A stretch of DNA of 64,000 nt from Paraprevotella sp. GTDB lineage: Bacteria; Bacteroidota; Bacteroidia; Bacteroidales; Bacteroidaceae. The stretch's first letter is position 1. The number at the start of each line of letters is the position of its first letter. Below, in pieces: positions 27,901 through 35,193 of this stretch. The stretch covers positions 186,001-250,000 of the forward strand of contig JAGBCQ010000012.1 of assembly GCA_017937925.1 (NCBI GenBank), in the 5' to 3' direction. The translations under genes and the position numbers were made by a program. The notes below the pieces were generated by a model. The model was not told the DNA's origin, did no database searches, and saw only the letters and a list, made by a program, of their open reading frames with translations.

Positions 27901-28994
27901 TGACCACCCATGTTTAGATACTTTCCTGTTGAAACATTTCTCAAGTAATAGACTCCGGAAAGGTCGCTTGTCGGGTCGGTAGGAGTACCATCAGTCAAAA
28001 CCACCTCATCATCAGGCCCTGATAATGTGTTGTCAACCGGTGTTCCGTCCGGGTCGGTCAAAGTAAATGATACAACAACAGGATAGTGGTCAGACACAGT
28101 CAGGCCGTCGTCATGCAAATAGCTATTAGCTTTAAGAGTCAAATTGCTTTCAGTTGTGTTGATATAGAAAACCTTATCCACAACCTCTCCTTTTTGCATA
28201 CCTAAAGCATGAGTCATCATTGACTCACCGCCATAGGTGGGGTATTCTCCATTATAAACCAATTCTACCCATGCGTCCTTTGCTGTGAAGCGACTGTCCG
28301 CATTGATGGCATCAATAAATAAAGTCTTTAGATTCTCGCGAGTGTAACGACAGTTAGTATCGCCTAAGACTATTACCGGACGCTTATTGGTTGACATTTT
28401 GGATTTAATTGCGGTTGCAAGTTGAGTCAATTGCGACTCGCGTGCTTCTATATCTGCTTGACGACTTGCCGCATCCATATGAAGAACGTACACATCAATT
28501 ACTGCGCCATTACCTAACGTAACTTCATAATACCGATAACCTTTATCGATCATTTCGTCCGCTCCGTTATCTTCACTAAGATTGCCAAGCAAACTACCAT
28601 CACTGACATTCCATGATGTCCACGACTCATTTGCAAAACTATACCATTTCGCAACAGCAATACCTAAGCCATCTGTATCATTACTCGTACCTGTCACCTT
28701 ACCTCTATGCGTACCATACGTATAATAATTTGATGCCGGCGATGCTGTCAACTGGGTGTGATAATTGAAATCCTCTGAGAATCCCACAATATCCCAGCCG
28801 CTTTTTGCCATATACTCGTTAATGGCCGTTGCTCCGGCTTCGGCTGGCGCGCCTGAGTTCACTGTAACTGACAATACTTTTTCCGGCAATCCATCTACAT
28901 TCAAGGCGACTGCCTTAAACGTGTACCCTGTTTGCGCCCACATCGTGACGGAACAAACCAACGCACTAATCACTAATAGTAGTTTTTTCTTCAT
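24975..28994 (-). CDS. Large secreted multidomain protein: endonuclease/exonuclease/phosphatase fold plus repeated carbohydrate-binding-like modules
   Basis: This 1339-residue exported protein starts with a signal peptide (cleavage near VTMWAQ). Residues about 22-315 form an EEP (DNase I/sphingomyelinase-like) domain: NVDGLP, FSEDFNYH, YVLHMDAASRQ, VILGDTNCRYTRE and VSDHYPVVV supply the metal and catalytic Asp, Asn and His. A beta-trefoil-like region follows (about 345-480, YYLRNVSTGKYLN). Three related beta-sandwich modules (about 505-655, 750-895 and 970-1120) each contain a GLxxGxYxL-type strand. The tail (YSLDGRRVESLVKGVN...RKVIVK) resembles Prevotella C-terminal sorting tails. The substrate, whether nucleic acid, phospholipid or inositol phosphate, is unresolved. 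The gene is cotranscribed with the 58-residue ORF. Confidence 0.88.
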   Translation of the reverse strand: MKKKLLLVISALVCSVTMWAQTGYTFKAVALNVDGLPEKVLSVTVNSGAPAEAGATAINEYMAKSGWDIVGFSEDFNYHTQLTASPASNYYTYGTHRGKVTGTSNDTDGLGIAVAKWYSFANESWTSWNVSDGSLLGNLSEDNGADEMIDKGYRYYEVTLGNGAVIDVYVLHMDAASRQADIEARESQLTQLATAIKSKMSTNKRPVIVLGDTNCRYTRENLKTLFIDAINADSRFTAKDAWVELVYNGEYPTYGGESMMTHALGMQKGEVVDKVFYINTTESNLTLKANSYLHDDGLTVSDHYPVVVSFTLTDPDGTPVDNTLSGPDDEVVLTDGTPTDPTSDLSGVYYLRNVSTGKYLNMGGQHSTHAYESVHVLPVTLSKVGTNTYSVQSHTLGDVYLGVDYYVDQGQANWVVKEIVRSDGVKKYMFLNPNNNSMALASEGGNSIGGAAYDVNDTKQHWMLFTADWIKEEMQETLSGSQYNASALIPYGRVAANWGGDTRNALWNGAPTMNGWEGNGNNHCMEKHFWASETQTFDVYQEITGLPQGTYTLTAHAFHRSGDHGTSVTTVLPDLYATNGSSTTKTVKICSVNTDAPTTKPNSMAEAGQAFVNGYYNVTLSDITVGSDGELRIGVRNTSSDNSARMWACFNDFQLLYHGTSSGDLKGTATYRSIKTAVDEANALVATLSEEAQAAYDISGVKYRYENYLVSTDGALELAMIEEAVQTAVKSQTSASADANGLIDMTLSITNNSFEKGDLTGWTVASASDTGVKTNSGDYTISSGESVDGTFLFNTWAWGDADDCSPLTQSVTGLKNGYYKLKALVTSFAGKTVYLIGNKQFAGTNAFANQSQFVELEVDFLVEDGTADIATVGSWDGNFNYPKGAFFKADNYRLYYQGTVGQGRYEIALSDAKKKAETLNATAKAQFDTQIASYEGLTISGDGKTEATAIYNILKAATKAQVTANSEMTWLIENPNFETGDWTGWTVSTQWDTRVGHQSSGIYANGSQGLYLFNTWNDWVDADNAGVNNPIKQTITGLPKGTYRLTAAVTSDGGNKVFVFANDTAGEGFTATANNTLGDTYVDFEVTDGTATIGAVGARDGVYNAEGGCWYKAANFRLTYLGRELVLNEGETASFEDGFYTSVTLNRTVPEGKWCTIVFPFDIPDVGEWEVMKLIRSEVIKNVASMTFEGVSEVEAGVPYVVRQYLGSDVTQFSMTNIEVTSTLKPIAEGVVTFQPSYAVGTVPVGAFFLNNNTFYQAADATNTLKAFRGYFIVDESADVNGLKFIIDGEETAIEGVNAETTEEIVAIYSLDGRRVESLVKGVNIVKLSNGKTRKVIVK

Positions 28995-29220
28995 GTTGAG
29001 TAGTTTAATGTTAATAAAGTTGTTAAATAATTTAATCCCGGATACTCTCTATTCAAGAGAACATAATTATGGTGTAAAGTTTTGAATAACAATTTTAAAA
29101 GACAATAAATTTAGATAAAAATGTCAAAGTTTTCTACGAATCGTTGTAATTTTCTTTTTCAACCGTCGCCTAAGTTTCCGTTTTTTGCTCCATTTCTCTT
29201 GTGATGGAACGTGAGGAATC

Positions 29221-29326
29221 TCAACTCTCAGCACAAAAAGATTTCTCGTCGCTTCGCTCTGTCGAAATGACAATATTATCGTTTTCTCCCCTCCGCAAGG
29301 GAGGGGTCGGGGGTGGGTCTTCTGCA
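29221..29326. repeat. Interspersed repeat copy 1
   Basis: This copy shares long near-identical blocks with 29633-29736. The blocks are AGATTTCTCGTCGCTT, CGAAATGACAAT and a segment with a CCCTCCGCAAGGGAGGG hairpin followed by GTCGGGGGTGGGTCTTCT. Copies differ by point changes and by the length of the hairpin. It is in direct orientation. Such elements are common intergenic repeats in Bacteroidota genomes. Confidence 0.75.
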
Positions 29327-29428
29327 AAGGAGAGATTGTCACCCTTTAAAAGGTTTTTAAAGAGTATTCAAACGCGTAATGAAAAGGAAATGGACGGGAA
29401 TAAGAAGGCGGTACTTGATACCTTTTAA

Positions 29429-29531
29429 TGTACACCTCTGTACATTTTTATGTACGCCTGAGTACATTTTTGTGTACGCCTGAGTACATTTTTGTGTACA
29501 CACGCATACATCTTTGCGTACACTTTTTATG
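29429..29531. repeat. 22-bp tandem array with TGTAC...GTACA dyads
   Basis: There are four complete 22-bp units (starting at 29429, 29451, 29473 and 29495) and a partial fifth at 29517. Units 2 and 3 are identical; the others differ at a few sites. Each unit has the inverted repeat TGTAC-N6-GTACA followed by ATTTTTG or a close variant. The dyads therefore recur on one face of the helix every two turns. Confidence 0.8.
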
Positions 29532-29561
29532 CTTTTACGAGCGACGGCATCATATAAAAAC

Positions 29562-29600
29562 ACTGACAGCGCATTTCAATGATTGAAACACGCTGTCAGT
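29562..29600 (-). terminator. Long hairpin, probable terminator of the rhamnose operon
   Basis: A perfect 10-bp outer stem (ACTGACAGCG / CGCTGTCAGT) and an inner TTTCAA/TTGAAA stem are followed on the minus strand by GTTTTTATATG. It lies about 160 bp after the rhaM stop. There is no T run on the plus side. Confidence 0.6.
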
Positions 29601-29632
29601 ATGTAATTCATTCTCCAATATGAAGGAGTTAT

Positions 29633-29736
29633 CCCAACCTCAGTACAAAAGATTTCTCGTCGCTTTGCTCCGTCGAAATGACAATGTTATCCCTATCCTC
29701 CCCTCCCTTGCGGAGGGGTCGGGGGTGGGTCTTCTC
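29633..29736. repeat. Interspersed repeat copy 2
   Basis: This is the direct repeat of 29221-29326, located just after rhaM. Its hairpin is the shorter CCCTCCCTTGCGGAGGG form. It shares the terminal block GTCGGGGGTGGGTCTTCT with copy 1. Confidence 0.75.
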
Positions 29737-29758
29737 CTCCTTGTTCGGAGGAACCCTA

Positions 29759-30073
29759 TCAATCCAAATGGAACATCTCTTGAATGGGAATGGTGACGGG
29801 CGAATTATCGGGATTCACCTCCATAATGTCCGCCATGTAATCCCACCAACGTTGCGTAATTTCGTCGGCACCCATGTCTTGTGAGGACATCTCTCCCTCT
29901 ATCTCTTGATAACCAAATAATATATTAGTGTCCTTATCCCAATAAATGGAATAGTTGCGCACGCCGGCTTCGGCAATTTGTTTCTTCAACTCGGGCCATA
30001 AGGCGGCATGACGGCGCTCATACTCTTCCTCGAACCCCGGTTTGAGGAACATCTTAAAAGCAAATCTTTTCAT
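29759..30073 (-). CDS. rhaM: L-rhamnose mutarotase
   Basis: This 104-residue enzyme interconverts the alpha and beta anomers of L-rhamnose before isomerisation. Family markers are FKMFLKPGFEEEYERRHAAL, NYSIYWDKDTNILFGYQEI and the C-terminal WWDYMADIMEVNPDNSP. The full length is normal. It is the last gene of the rha operon, 24 bp after rhaD, where Bacteroides thetaiotaomicron instead has a lactaldehyde reductase gene. Confidence 0.95.
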   Translation of the reverse strand: MKRFAFKMFLKPGFEEEYERRHAALWPELKKQIAEAGVRNYSIYWDKDTNILFGYQEIEGEMSSQDMGADEITQRWWDYMADIMEVNPDNSPVTIPIQEMFHLD

Positions 30074-30097
30074 ATCTTATATAATAAGGTGTAACAA

Positions 30098-30904
30098 CTA
30101 TTTCGGTAAGTTGAATGCCACAGACATTTCGCGCATCTGCGCTTCACTCATGCCCTGAGGTTCAAAACCCATATTCTTTGCCGCGATGTAAATCAGCGCC
30201 GACTTGTTCAAGACATCTACTTGATCGAATGTTGCCATCACATCGACATCCACTGCAAAGACACCGTGCTTCTCCCACATCACTACATCATAATCGTCCA
30301 ACTCGGCGATAGTGGCATCAGCCAACTCCACCGACCCCGGCAGCGTGTAAGGTACGATGCCCAAGCCTCGCGGACAAAAGGCCTTCGTTTCCGGTATCAT
30401 ACTCCACAAAAGTTTGGTGGCAACATCCTTTTCCAAGAACTTCGGGCTATGGCTCATAGCGACCAACTCGATGGGATGCGTATGTACCGATGCTTTATAA
30501 GGCGAACCTTTTGATATCAGATAATTATGAACACTCAAATGCGAGGGCAACTCGGAAGTGGGCCTTACCGGTTGGTCGGCAATAATCTCATACGATGCGC
30601 AATCATCACAAATGCGGATGATTGAGCCGTTATCCATCGGGCAACGTGCCAAATCACGCATACGCTTGTTCGTTCCCTTGCAATAGAAATAACAACCTTT
30701 CAAATGGGGCAACACTGCGCCGATAGGTTGACGTTCGGAGATTGGGGGCAAAACGCGTATCTCATCATCCACCCACTCGGTAACGTTGACTGTGATATTG
30801 CCGCCATTGCGCTCGGCCCAACCTTTCTGCCACAAATAGCCCGCTACCTCTGCCACTTTATAGACTTCCTCTTTCAGACGAGGACGGTTCTCTAATATAT
30901 TCAT
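30098..30904 (-). CDS. rhaD: Rhamnulose-1-phosphate aldolase
   Basis: This class II zinc aldolase cleaves L-rhamnulose-1-phosphate to dihydroxyacetone phosphate and L-lactaldehyde. The ATG at 30904 gives 268 residues (MNILENRPRLKEEVYKV); a TTG start at 30931 overlapping the transporter stop is possible but less likely. Features are GWAERNGGNITVN (phosphate loop), ASVHTHPIELVAMSH with zinc-binding His residues, and MWEKHGVFAVDVDV with a further zinc His. It belongs to the aldolase II/adducin superfamily. Confidence 0.95.
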   Translation of the reverse strand: MNILENRPRLKEEVYKVAEVAGYLWQKGWAERNGGNITVNVTEWVDDEIRVLPPISERQPIGAVLPHLKGCYFYCKGTNKRMRDLARCPMDNGSIIRICDDCASYEIIADQPVRPTSELPSHLSVHNYLISKGSPYKASVHTHPIELVAMSHSPKFLEKDVATKLLWSMIPETKAFCPRGLGIVPYTLPGSVELADATIAELDDYDVVMWEKHGVFAVDVDVMATFDQVDVLNKSALIYIAAKNMGFEPQGMSEAQMREMSVAFNLPK

Positions 30905-30927
30905 ATCTTTTACTTTTATGTATTCAA

Positions 30928-32271
30928 TCAATAATTGTCACCATAACGCTCTCGGGTAATCTGTTCGAGCGACTTGCCACGAGTATTCGGACATCCTATC
31001 ACTCCTACTATCAGGGAGACGAGCAACAATGCTACCATGCAGTACGCAGCGACTGTGAAACCCTCGCCTTGCTCGCCATAAATATAGGTAAACACCAATC
31101 CCCACACCGCCGAAAGTCCGCGAACGATGAAAAACATCAGTCCTTGCGCTCCGGCACGGAACTTGGCAGGGAACAACTCCGAGCCCCAAAGGGCATAGAA
31201 GATTTGTACGGAAATACCGCCATTGATGCCCCATAGAATGGAGAACGCCCACAAACTACCGGTTCCGTTAACTCCGGCAATGATGACGAACCATGTAGCC
31301 AATGCCGCCAAAAGTCCTAAAACATACAGGAGTTTGTGTGACACACGGTCGATAAGGAAGGACACTACAAATGTGACCACTACGACGATGAGCCACCCGA
31401 CACAACTGAGCATATTGGCTTGCTCGTTGGTCAGTCCGCCCGCTGTTTCATAAATATGTGGTTGGAAAAATCCCATAACGGACGCCACAAGGTTCCATGT
31501 CAAGTAGATAGCCGCAAGATAACACACTGTTTTAATCACCTTTACATCGGTGAATAATTGCTTAAAGGCATACAGCAGACCGCCCTTTTCGCCTTTTGCG
31601 TTCTCCGCTTCACGGGTAGCCGTCCATTCCTTGCTTTCCTCCAACTTGCGTTGCATGGTCCATGCAATGAGCGCAACGACAAAGAGCGAGAAGAACACCA
31701 CACGCGAACTGAACACATTGAGGGCATCGCCACTCAGAGCTTCGCCACCGATGGCATGAGCTATCGTTTCAACCCATGAGAACAAATAACCGCCTGGAGC
31801 GAAACACATACCCAAAAGCAGGATTATCATCGGCCCGAATCCCCATGACATCTGTGAAATGCAGATGTTTCGACCGCGATTGTTCACTTCCGAACTCTCG
31901 GATATATAGGTCCATGATGCCGGCACACCGATTCCCACCGAAATGCCTGTCACGAGGAAGCCCGCCAACAACATGGGGAAATTGACCGAACACATGACCA
32001 ACAGGACACCCACCATATAGACCAAGAGATTGTAAGTATAGATGAATTTACGCCCGTACTTGTCGGCAAGGAATCCGCCTATAATGGCTCCAACAGCAGC
32101 GCCCAAGCAATTGGCACTGATAAAGTTGAGCCAGCCAAGATGCACTTCCGACAATCCCAAATAGTTTTGCCAAAGCGTAAGTCCACTGGCACCCGCCACG
32201 ATGGCACCGGCATCAAGGTAATTGGTGAGGGACACCGCAATGGTACTTTTCAAACTGTTATTTTCTGACAT
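30928..32271 (-). CDS. MFS sugar-porter type transporter, probable L-rhamnose uptake
   Basis: This 447-residue, twelve-helix inner-membrane symporter has the MFS loop motif ADKYGRKFIYTYN and the sugar-porter PESP-like tail motif CPNTRGKSLEQITRERYG. Its place between rhaA and rhaD points to L-rhamnose import. It is not a RhaT (DMT superfamily) protein, the family used by E. coli. The substrate is inferred from context only. It begins 23 bp after rhaA. Confidence 0.9.
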   Translation of the reverse strand: MSENNSLKSTIAVSLTNYLDAGAIVAGASGLTLWQNYLGLSEVHLGWLNFISANCLGAAVGAIIGGFLADKYGRKFIYTYNLLVYMVGVLLVMCSVNFPMLLAGFLVTGISVGIGVPASWTYISESSEVNNRGRNICISQMSWGFGPMIILLLGMCFAPGGYLFSWVETIAHAIGGEALSGDALNVFSSRVVFFSLFVVALIAWTMQRKLEESKEWTATREAENAKGEKGGLLYAFKQLFTDVKVIKTVCYLAAIYLTWNLVASVMGFFQPHIYETAGGLTNEQANMLSCVGWLIVVVVTFVVSFLIDRVSHKLLYVLGLLAALATWFVIIAGVNGTGSLWAFSILWGINGGISVQIFYALWGSELFPAKFRAGAQGLMFFIVRGLSAVWGLVFTYIYGEQGEGFTVAAYCMVALLLVSLIVGVIGCPNTRGKSLEQITRERYGDNY

Positions 32272-32294
32272 AATGTTTCGTTTTACAGGTTTCG

Positions 32295-33548
32295 TTATCG
32301 TTGAGCGGTAACTTCCGCTTCGTACTTTTCAATCTCTGCAATGAAGCTTTCGCCTACCGGTACATTGTTTCTGAGGCAGAACATATCGTAAACTGCATTC
32401 CACGGCAATGCCTTACATTCTTCAAGCAGTGCCAAACGCTGGAATCCGCGTCCTGTCAACTCATAATCACGCAGTGTGGCAATAGGTTCGAGCAATGCAC
32501 GACACATACACTTCTGTGCGGCACGGCTACCGATAACGTAAGCACCGATACGATTGATTGAGGCGTCGAAATAATCCAAACCGTAATGTACACGGTCGAG
32601 TGCATCAGCACGAACTATCTCACTGAACAAATCAAGTGTCGGATCGTCCATAATGGTAACGTGGTCGGAGTCCCAGCGCACGGGGCGACTCACGTGCAAC
32701 ATCAGTTCCGGCACATAAAGCAACATGGCCGAAACCTTATCGGCAACGCTCTCCGTCGGGTGGAAATGACCGGTATCCAACGTAATCATCTTACCGCGTG
32801 ACGCTGCGTATGCTGTATAGAAATCGTTTGAACCGACAGTATAACTTTCCAATCCTATACCGAACACCTTAGACTCAATACAATCCTTCATGTTATCGTA
32901 TTCGGTGGCAAAAATCTCGTCCAGCGATTCTTTCAGCAGTTCTCGGTAAAGTTTACGATTCACGGTTATATCCTTACTGCCATCGTGAACCCATAGATTC
33001 ATGATACAAGGGTCGTCCTGTGCTTTTCCCATAGCTTCCGCTACCGCACGACAACGCTTGGTGTGTTCTATCCAGAAACGGCGGATACCCTCATCAGGAT
33101 TGGAAAGGGACAAATCGCCACTTTTGGGATGTGAGAACGACGTGGAGTTGAAATCGAGTTTCATGTTATTCTCCTTACCCCACTCTATCCAACTTTGGAA
33201 ATGCTCGGGTTCCACCTCATTACGGTCCACGACCTTACCCTTAAAGTCGCCATAAATCTCATGTAAGTTCAAACGGTGCGTTCCGGGAATATAAGATGTG
33301 GCCTTCAGAATGTCCTGACGCAATTCGTCGATGTTGCGTGCCTTGCCGGGATAATTACCGGTGGCTTGTATTCCGCCTGTAAGATCACCACCTTGATTTT
33401 CAAAACCGGTGACGTCATCGGCTTGCCAACAATGCAAGGAGAGATGGAAATTCTGCATCTGCTCCAATACTTTCTCTGTATCTACTCCAAGCGCGGCATA
33501 ACGCTCACGAGCTATCTCATAAGCTTGCTGAATCAAATTTTCTTTCAT
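32295..33548 (-). CDS. rhaA: L-rhamnose isomerase
   Basis: This Mn2+-dependent enzyme of 417 residues converts L-rhamnose to L-rhamnulose. Recognisable blocks are FHLSLHCWQADDVTGFE, KLDFNSTSFSHPKSGDLSLS, MNLWVHDGSKDITVNR, LDTGHFHPTESVADK and VRWDSDHVTI, which supply the metal-binding Glu, Asp and His residues of the TIM barrel. It lies between rhaB and the transporter with an 18-bp upstream gap. Confidence 0.97.
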   Translation of the reverse strand: MKENLIQQAYEIARERYAALGVDTEKVLEQMQNFHLSLHCWQADDVTGFENQGGDLTGGIQATGNYPGKARNIDELRQDILKATSYIPGTHRLNLHEIYGDFKGKVVDRNEVEPEHFQSWIEWGKENNMKLDFNSTSFSHPKSGDLSLSNPDEGIRRFWIEHTKRCRAVAEAMGKAQDDPCIMNLWVHDGSKDITVNRKLYRELLKESLDEIFATEYDNMKDCIESKVFGIGLESYTVGSNDFYTAYAASRGKMITLDTGHFHPTESVADKVSAMLLYVPELMLHVSRPVRWDSDHVTIMDDPTLDLFSEIVRADALDRVHYGLDYFDASINRIGAYVIGSRAAQKCMCRALLEPIATLRDYELTGRGFQRLALLEECKALPWNAVYDMFCLRNNVPVGESFIAEIEKYEAEVTAQR

Positions 33549-33566
33549 GACTGTATCGTATTTAGG

Positions 33567-35048
33567 TTAATTATTAGTCTCTTTCTTTTGAATAAGTAGG
33601 AATTGTTCGTAGGCTTGTTTCCATGCCTCTGTGTGATGCGGTTCATATATAATAGGAGTAACCGATGCGGCGGAAACCTTTCGCATCTCCCCTAAAGTGC
33701 TGACACCTCCGGCAGTGCGCAATTGAACTAAAGCATTGCCCAATGCAGTACCTTCGGACGGACCGCTTACGACCGTAAGTCCTGTGGCATCGGCGGCATA
33801 CTGCATCAGATAGCGATTGAGCGAACCGCCACCAATAACGTGCAACTTCTTGATGTCGATGGGAGACATTGTTCTTAAAATCTCTATCACCTGACGGTAA
33901 CGCAACGACAAACTGCGGAAAATACAACGACAGAAGTCCGCCGGTTGTTGAGGAGGTTCCTGTCCCGTTCGGTTGCAATAATCGACAATGGCTTGCGTCA
34001 TGGAGTCAGGATGAGCGAAACATGGCGCATCCGGATTGATTAAACCATCATAGTCCGACTGCTCGCACAAAGCCGCTAATTCTGCCACGTCGACGGGCGC
34101 GTCGGTAAACTCCTCACGACAACGCTCAAAGAACCATAAGCCACAGATGTTTTTTAAGAAACGTGTCGTTCCGTCAAGTCCGCCTTCGTTGGTAAAGTTT
34201 TGGCGAAAACTCTCCGAAGTGATAATTGGTTGGGGTGTTTCAATTCCCAACAACGACCATGTACCGCAACTGAGATAAGCAAAGTTTTCATCCTCCGCAG
34301 GAACGGAAATGACAGCCGAAGCCGTATCGTGACCGGCAACCGCGACAACAGGGACATCGCCAAGACCGGTATAAGCTTGCACCTGAGGAGTTAAACGCCC
34401 TACGACAGTACCCGGACGCACCATCGGTGCAAAATGTTCGCGCGTCAGTCCCACTGCCTCCAACAACGCCTCATCCAACTCACCGGAACGAGGGTCCATC
34501 AATTGTGACGTTGAAACGATGGTGGACTCTGCTACGGCTTTGCCTGTCAACAGATAGGACAACGCATCGGGAATGAACAAAATCTTATCAGCATCCTGCA
34601 AAGCCACACATCCATCACGGCGCAATGTATCCAATTGGAACAAAGAGTTGAACTCCATAAATTGTATGCCGGTCCGCTCATAAACCTCGGTAGCAGACAT
34701 CCGCTCAAAGAATCGTTCAATTGCTCCTTCGGTATGTGGGTCACGATAACAATAAGGTAATGAAGAAAGACGACCGTCGGACGTAAAGAGAGCAAAGTCA
34801 ACTCCCCAAGTGTCTATACCGATGGACGTCAGTTCTACATCAGCCTCCGCCACCTTGCGAAGTGCTTGTAATATCTCGTTATACAATGCCGGCAAGTCCC
34901 AATACAAATGCCCTGACATAGGAATCATGGGATTCTTGAATCGGGTCCACTCACGCAGATTCAACTTTTCTCCATCAAAAGTGGCAAGCACTGTACGACC
35001 ACTTGTTGCTCCTAAATCAACCGCCAAAAAAGCAGAAGTGTTTGTCAT
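33567..35048 (-). CDS. rhaB: L-rhamnulokinase
   Basis: This 493-residue FGGY-family kinase phosphorylates L-rhamnulose with ATP. The N-terminal ATPase domain begins FLAVDLGATSGRTVLA (residues about 7-22). Substrate and ATP segments include IDTWGVDFALF, AVAGHDTASAV, LSCGTWSLLGIE, and the adenosine motif VIGGGSLNRYLMQ followed by GPSEGTALGNALVQL. It is the first gene of the operon. Its promoter region is shared with the divergent AraC regulator. Confidence 0.97.
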   Translation of the reverse strand: MTNTSAFLAVDLGATSGRTVLATFDGEKLNLREWTRFKNPMIPMSGHLYWDLPALYNEILQALRKVAEADVELTSIGIDTWGVDFALFTSDGRLSSLPYCYRDPHTEGAIERFFERMSATEVYERTGIQFMEFNSLFQLDTLRRDGCVALQDADKILFIPDALSYLLTGKAVAESTIVSTSQLMDPRSGELDEALLEAVGLTREHFAPMVRPGTVVGRLTPQVQAYTGLGDVPVVAVAGHDTASAVISVPAEDENFAYLSCGTWSLLGIETPQPIITSESFRQNFTNEGGLDGTTRFLKNICGLWFFERCREEFTDAPVDVAELAALCEQSDYDGLINPDAPCFAHPDSMTQAIVDYCNRTGQEPPQQPADFCRCIFRSLSLRYRQVIEILRTMSPIDIKKLHVIGGGSLNRYLMQYAADATGLTVVSGPSEGTALGNALVQLRTAGGVSTLGEMRKVSAASVTPIIYEPHHTEAWKQAYEQFLLIQKKETNN

Positions 35049-35088
35049 GTGTATCTCAGAATTAAGTTTTTTAATAAATCATTGTTGC

Positions 35089-35096
35089 AAAGATAA
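35089..35096 (-). promoter_or_regulatory. Putative -7 element (TATCTTTG) of the rhamnose operon
   Basis: This matches TAnnTTTG on the minus strand, 40 bp upstream of the rhaB ATG. No TTTG is present at the -33 distance, which fits an activator-dependent promoter, with the divergent AraC regulator as the obvious activator. Confidence 0.55.
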
Positions 35097-35101
35097 CGGG
35101 T

Positions 35102-35154
35102 TTTGCCACCGACACCTTATGTTTTTTGTCCTTTTATATGCATTAAATGGCAAA
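35102..35154. promoter_or_regulatory. Candidate operator: inverted TTTGCCA / TGGCAAA half-sites
   Basis: TTTGCCA (35102-35108) and its exact complement TGGCAAA (35148-35154) flank a 39-bp AT-rich segment. They lie upstream of the rhaB -7 element in the divergent control region. They could be AraC-type binding half-sites, but a 7-mer pair at this distance could also be chance. Confidence 0.3.
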
Positions 35155-35157
35155 TCA

Positions 35158-35189
35158 TTTCCTTTTTAGAAAAATTAGTCGTAAATTTG
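35158..35189 (+). promoter_or_regulatory. Promoter of the AraC-type rhamnose regulator
   Basis: TTTC (35158-35161), a 20-bp spacer and TAAATTTG (35182-35189) match the Bacteroidota promoter with one change. The -7 box ends only 4 bp before the ATG at 35194, implying a leaderless or nearly leaderless mRNA. Confidence 0.55.
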
Positions 35190-35193
35190 TGGC

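Larger units (their letters stand above)
28995..29758. other. 764-bp intergenic region rich in repeats, no convincing gene
   Basis: The region lies between the start of the secreted EEP protein and the end of the rhamnose operon. It holds two copies of a roughly 105-bp interspersed repeat, a 22-bp tandem array and a long hairpin. Apparent ORFs across it are low-complexity translations of these repeats. The first 110 bp are AT-rich and should contain the promoter of the 1339-residue gene, although no TAnnTTTG match is seen. Confidence 0.7.

Noticed and set aside
29357-29563. Minus-strand frame with repeated Cys-Thr and Tyr-Thr motifs
   Set aside because: The apparent peptide repeats come from the 22-bp DNA array; the period is not a multiple of three and the frame drifts.
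29221-29736. Possible CRISPR array
   Set aside because: The tandem units have no unique spacers and no cas genes are nearby.
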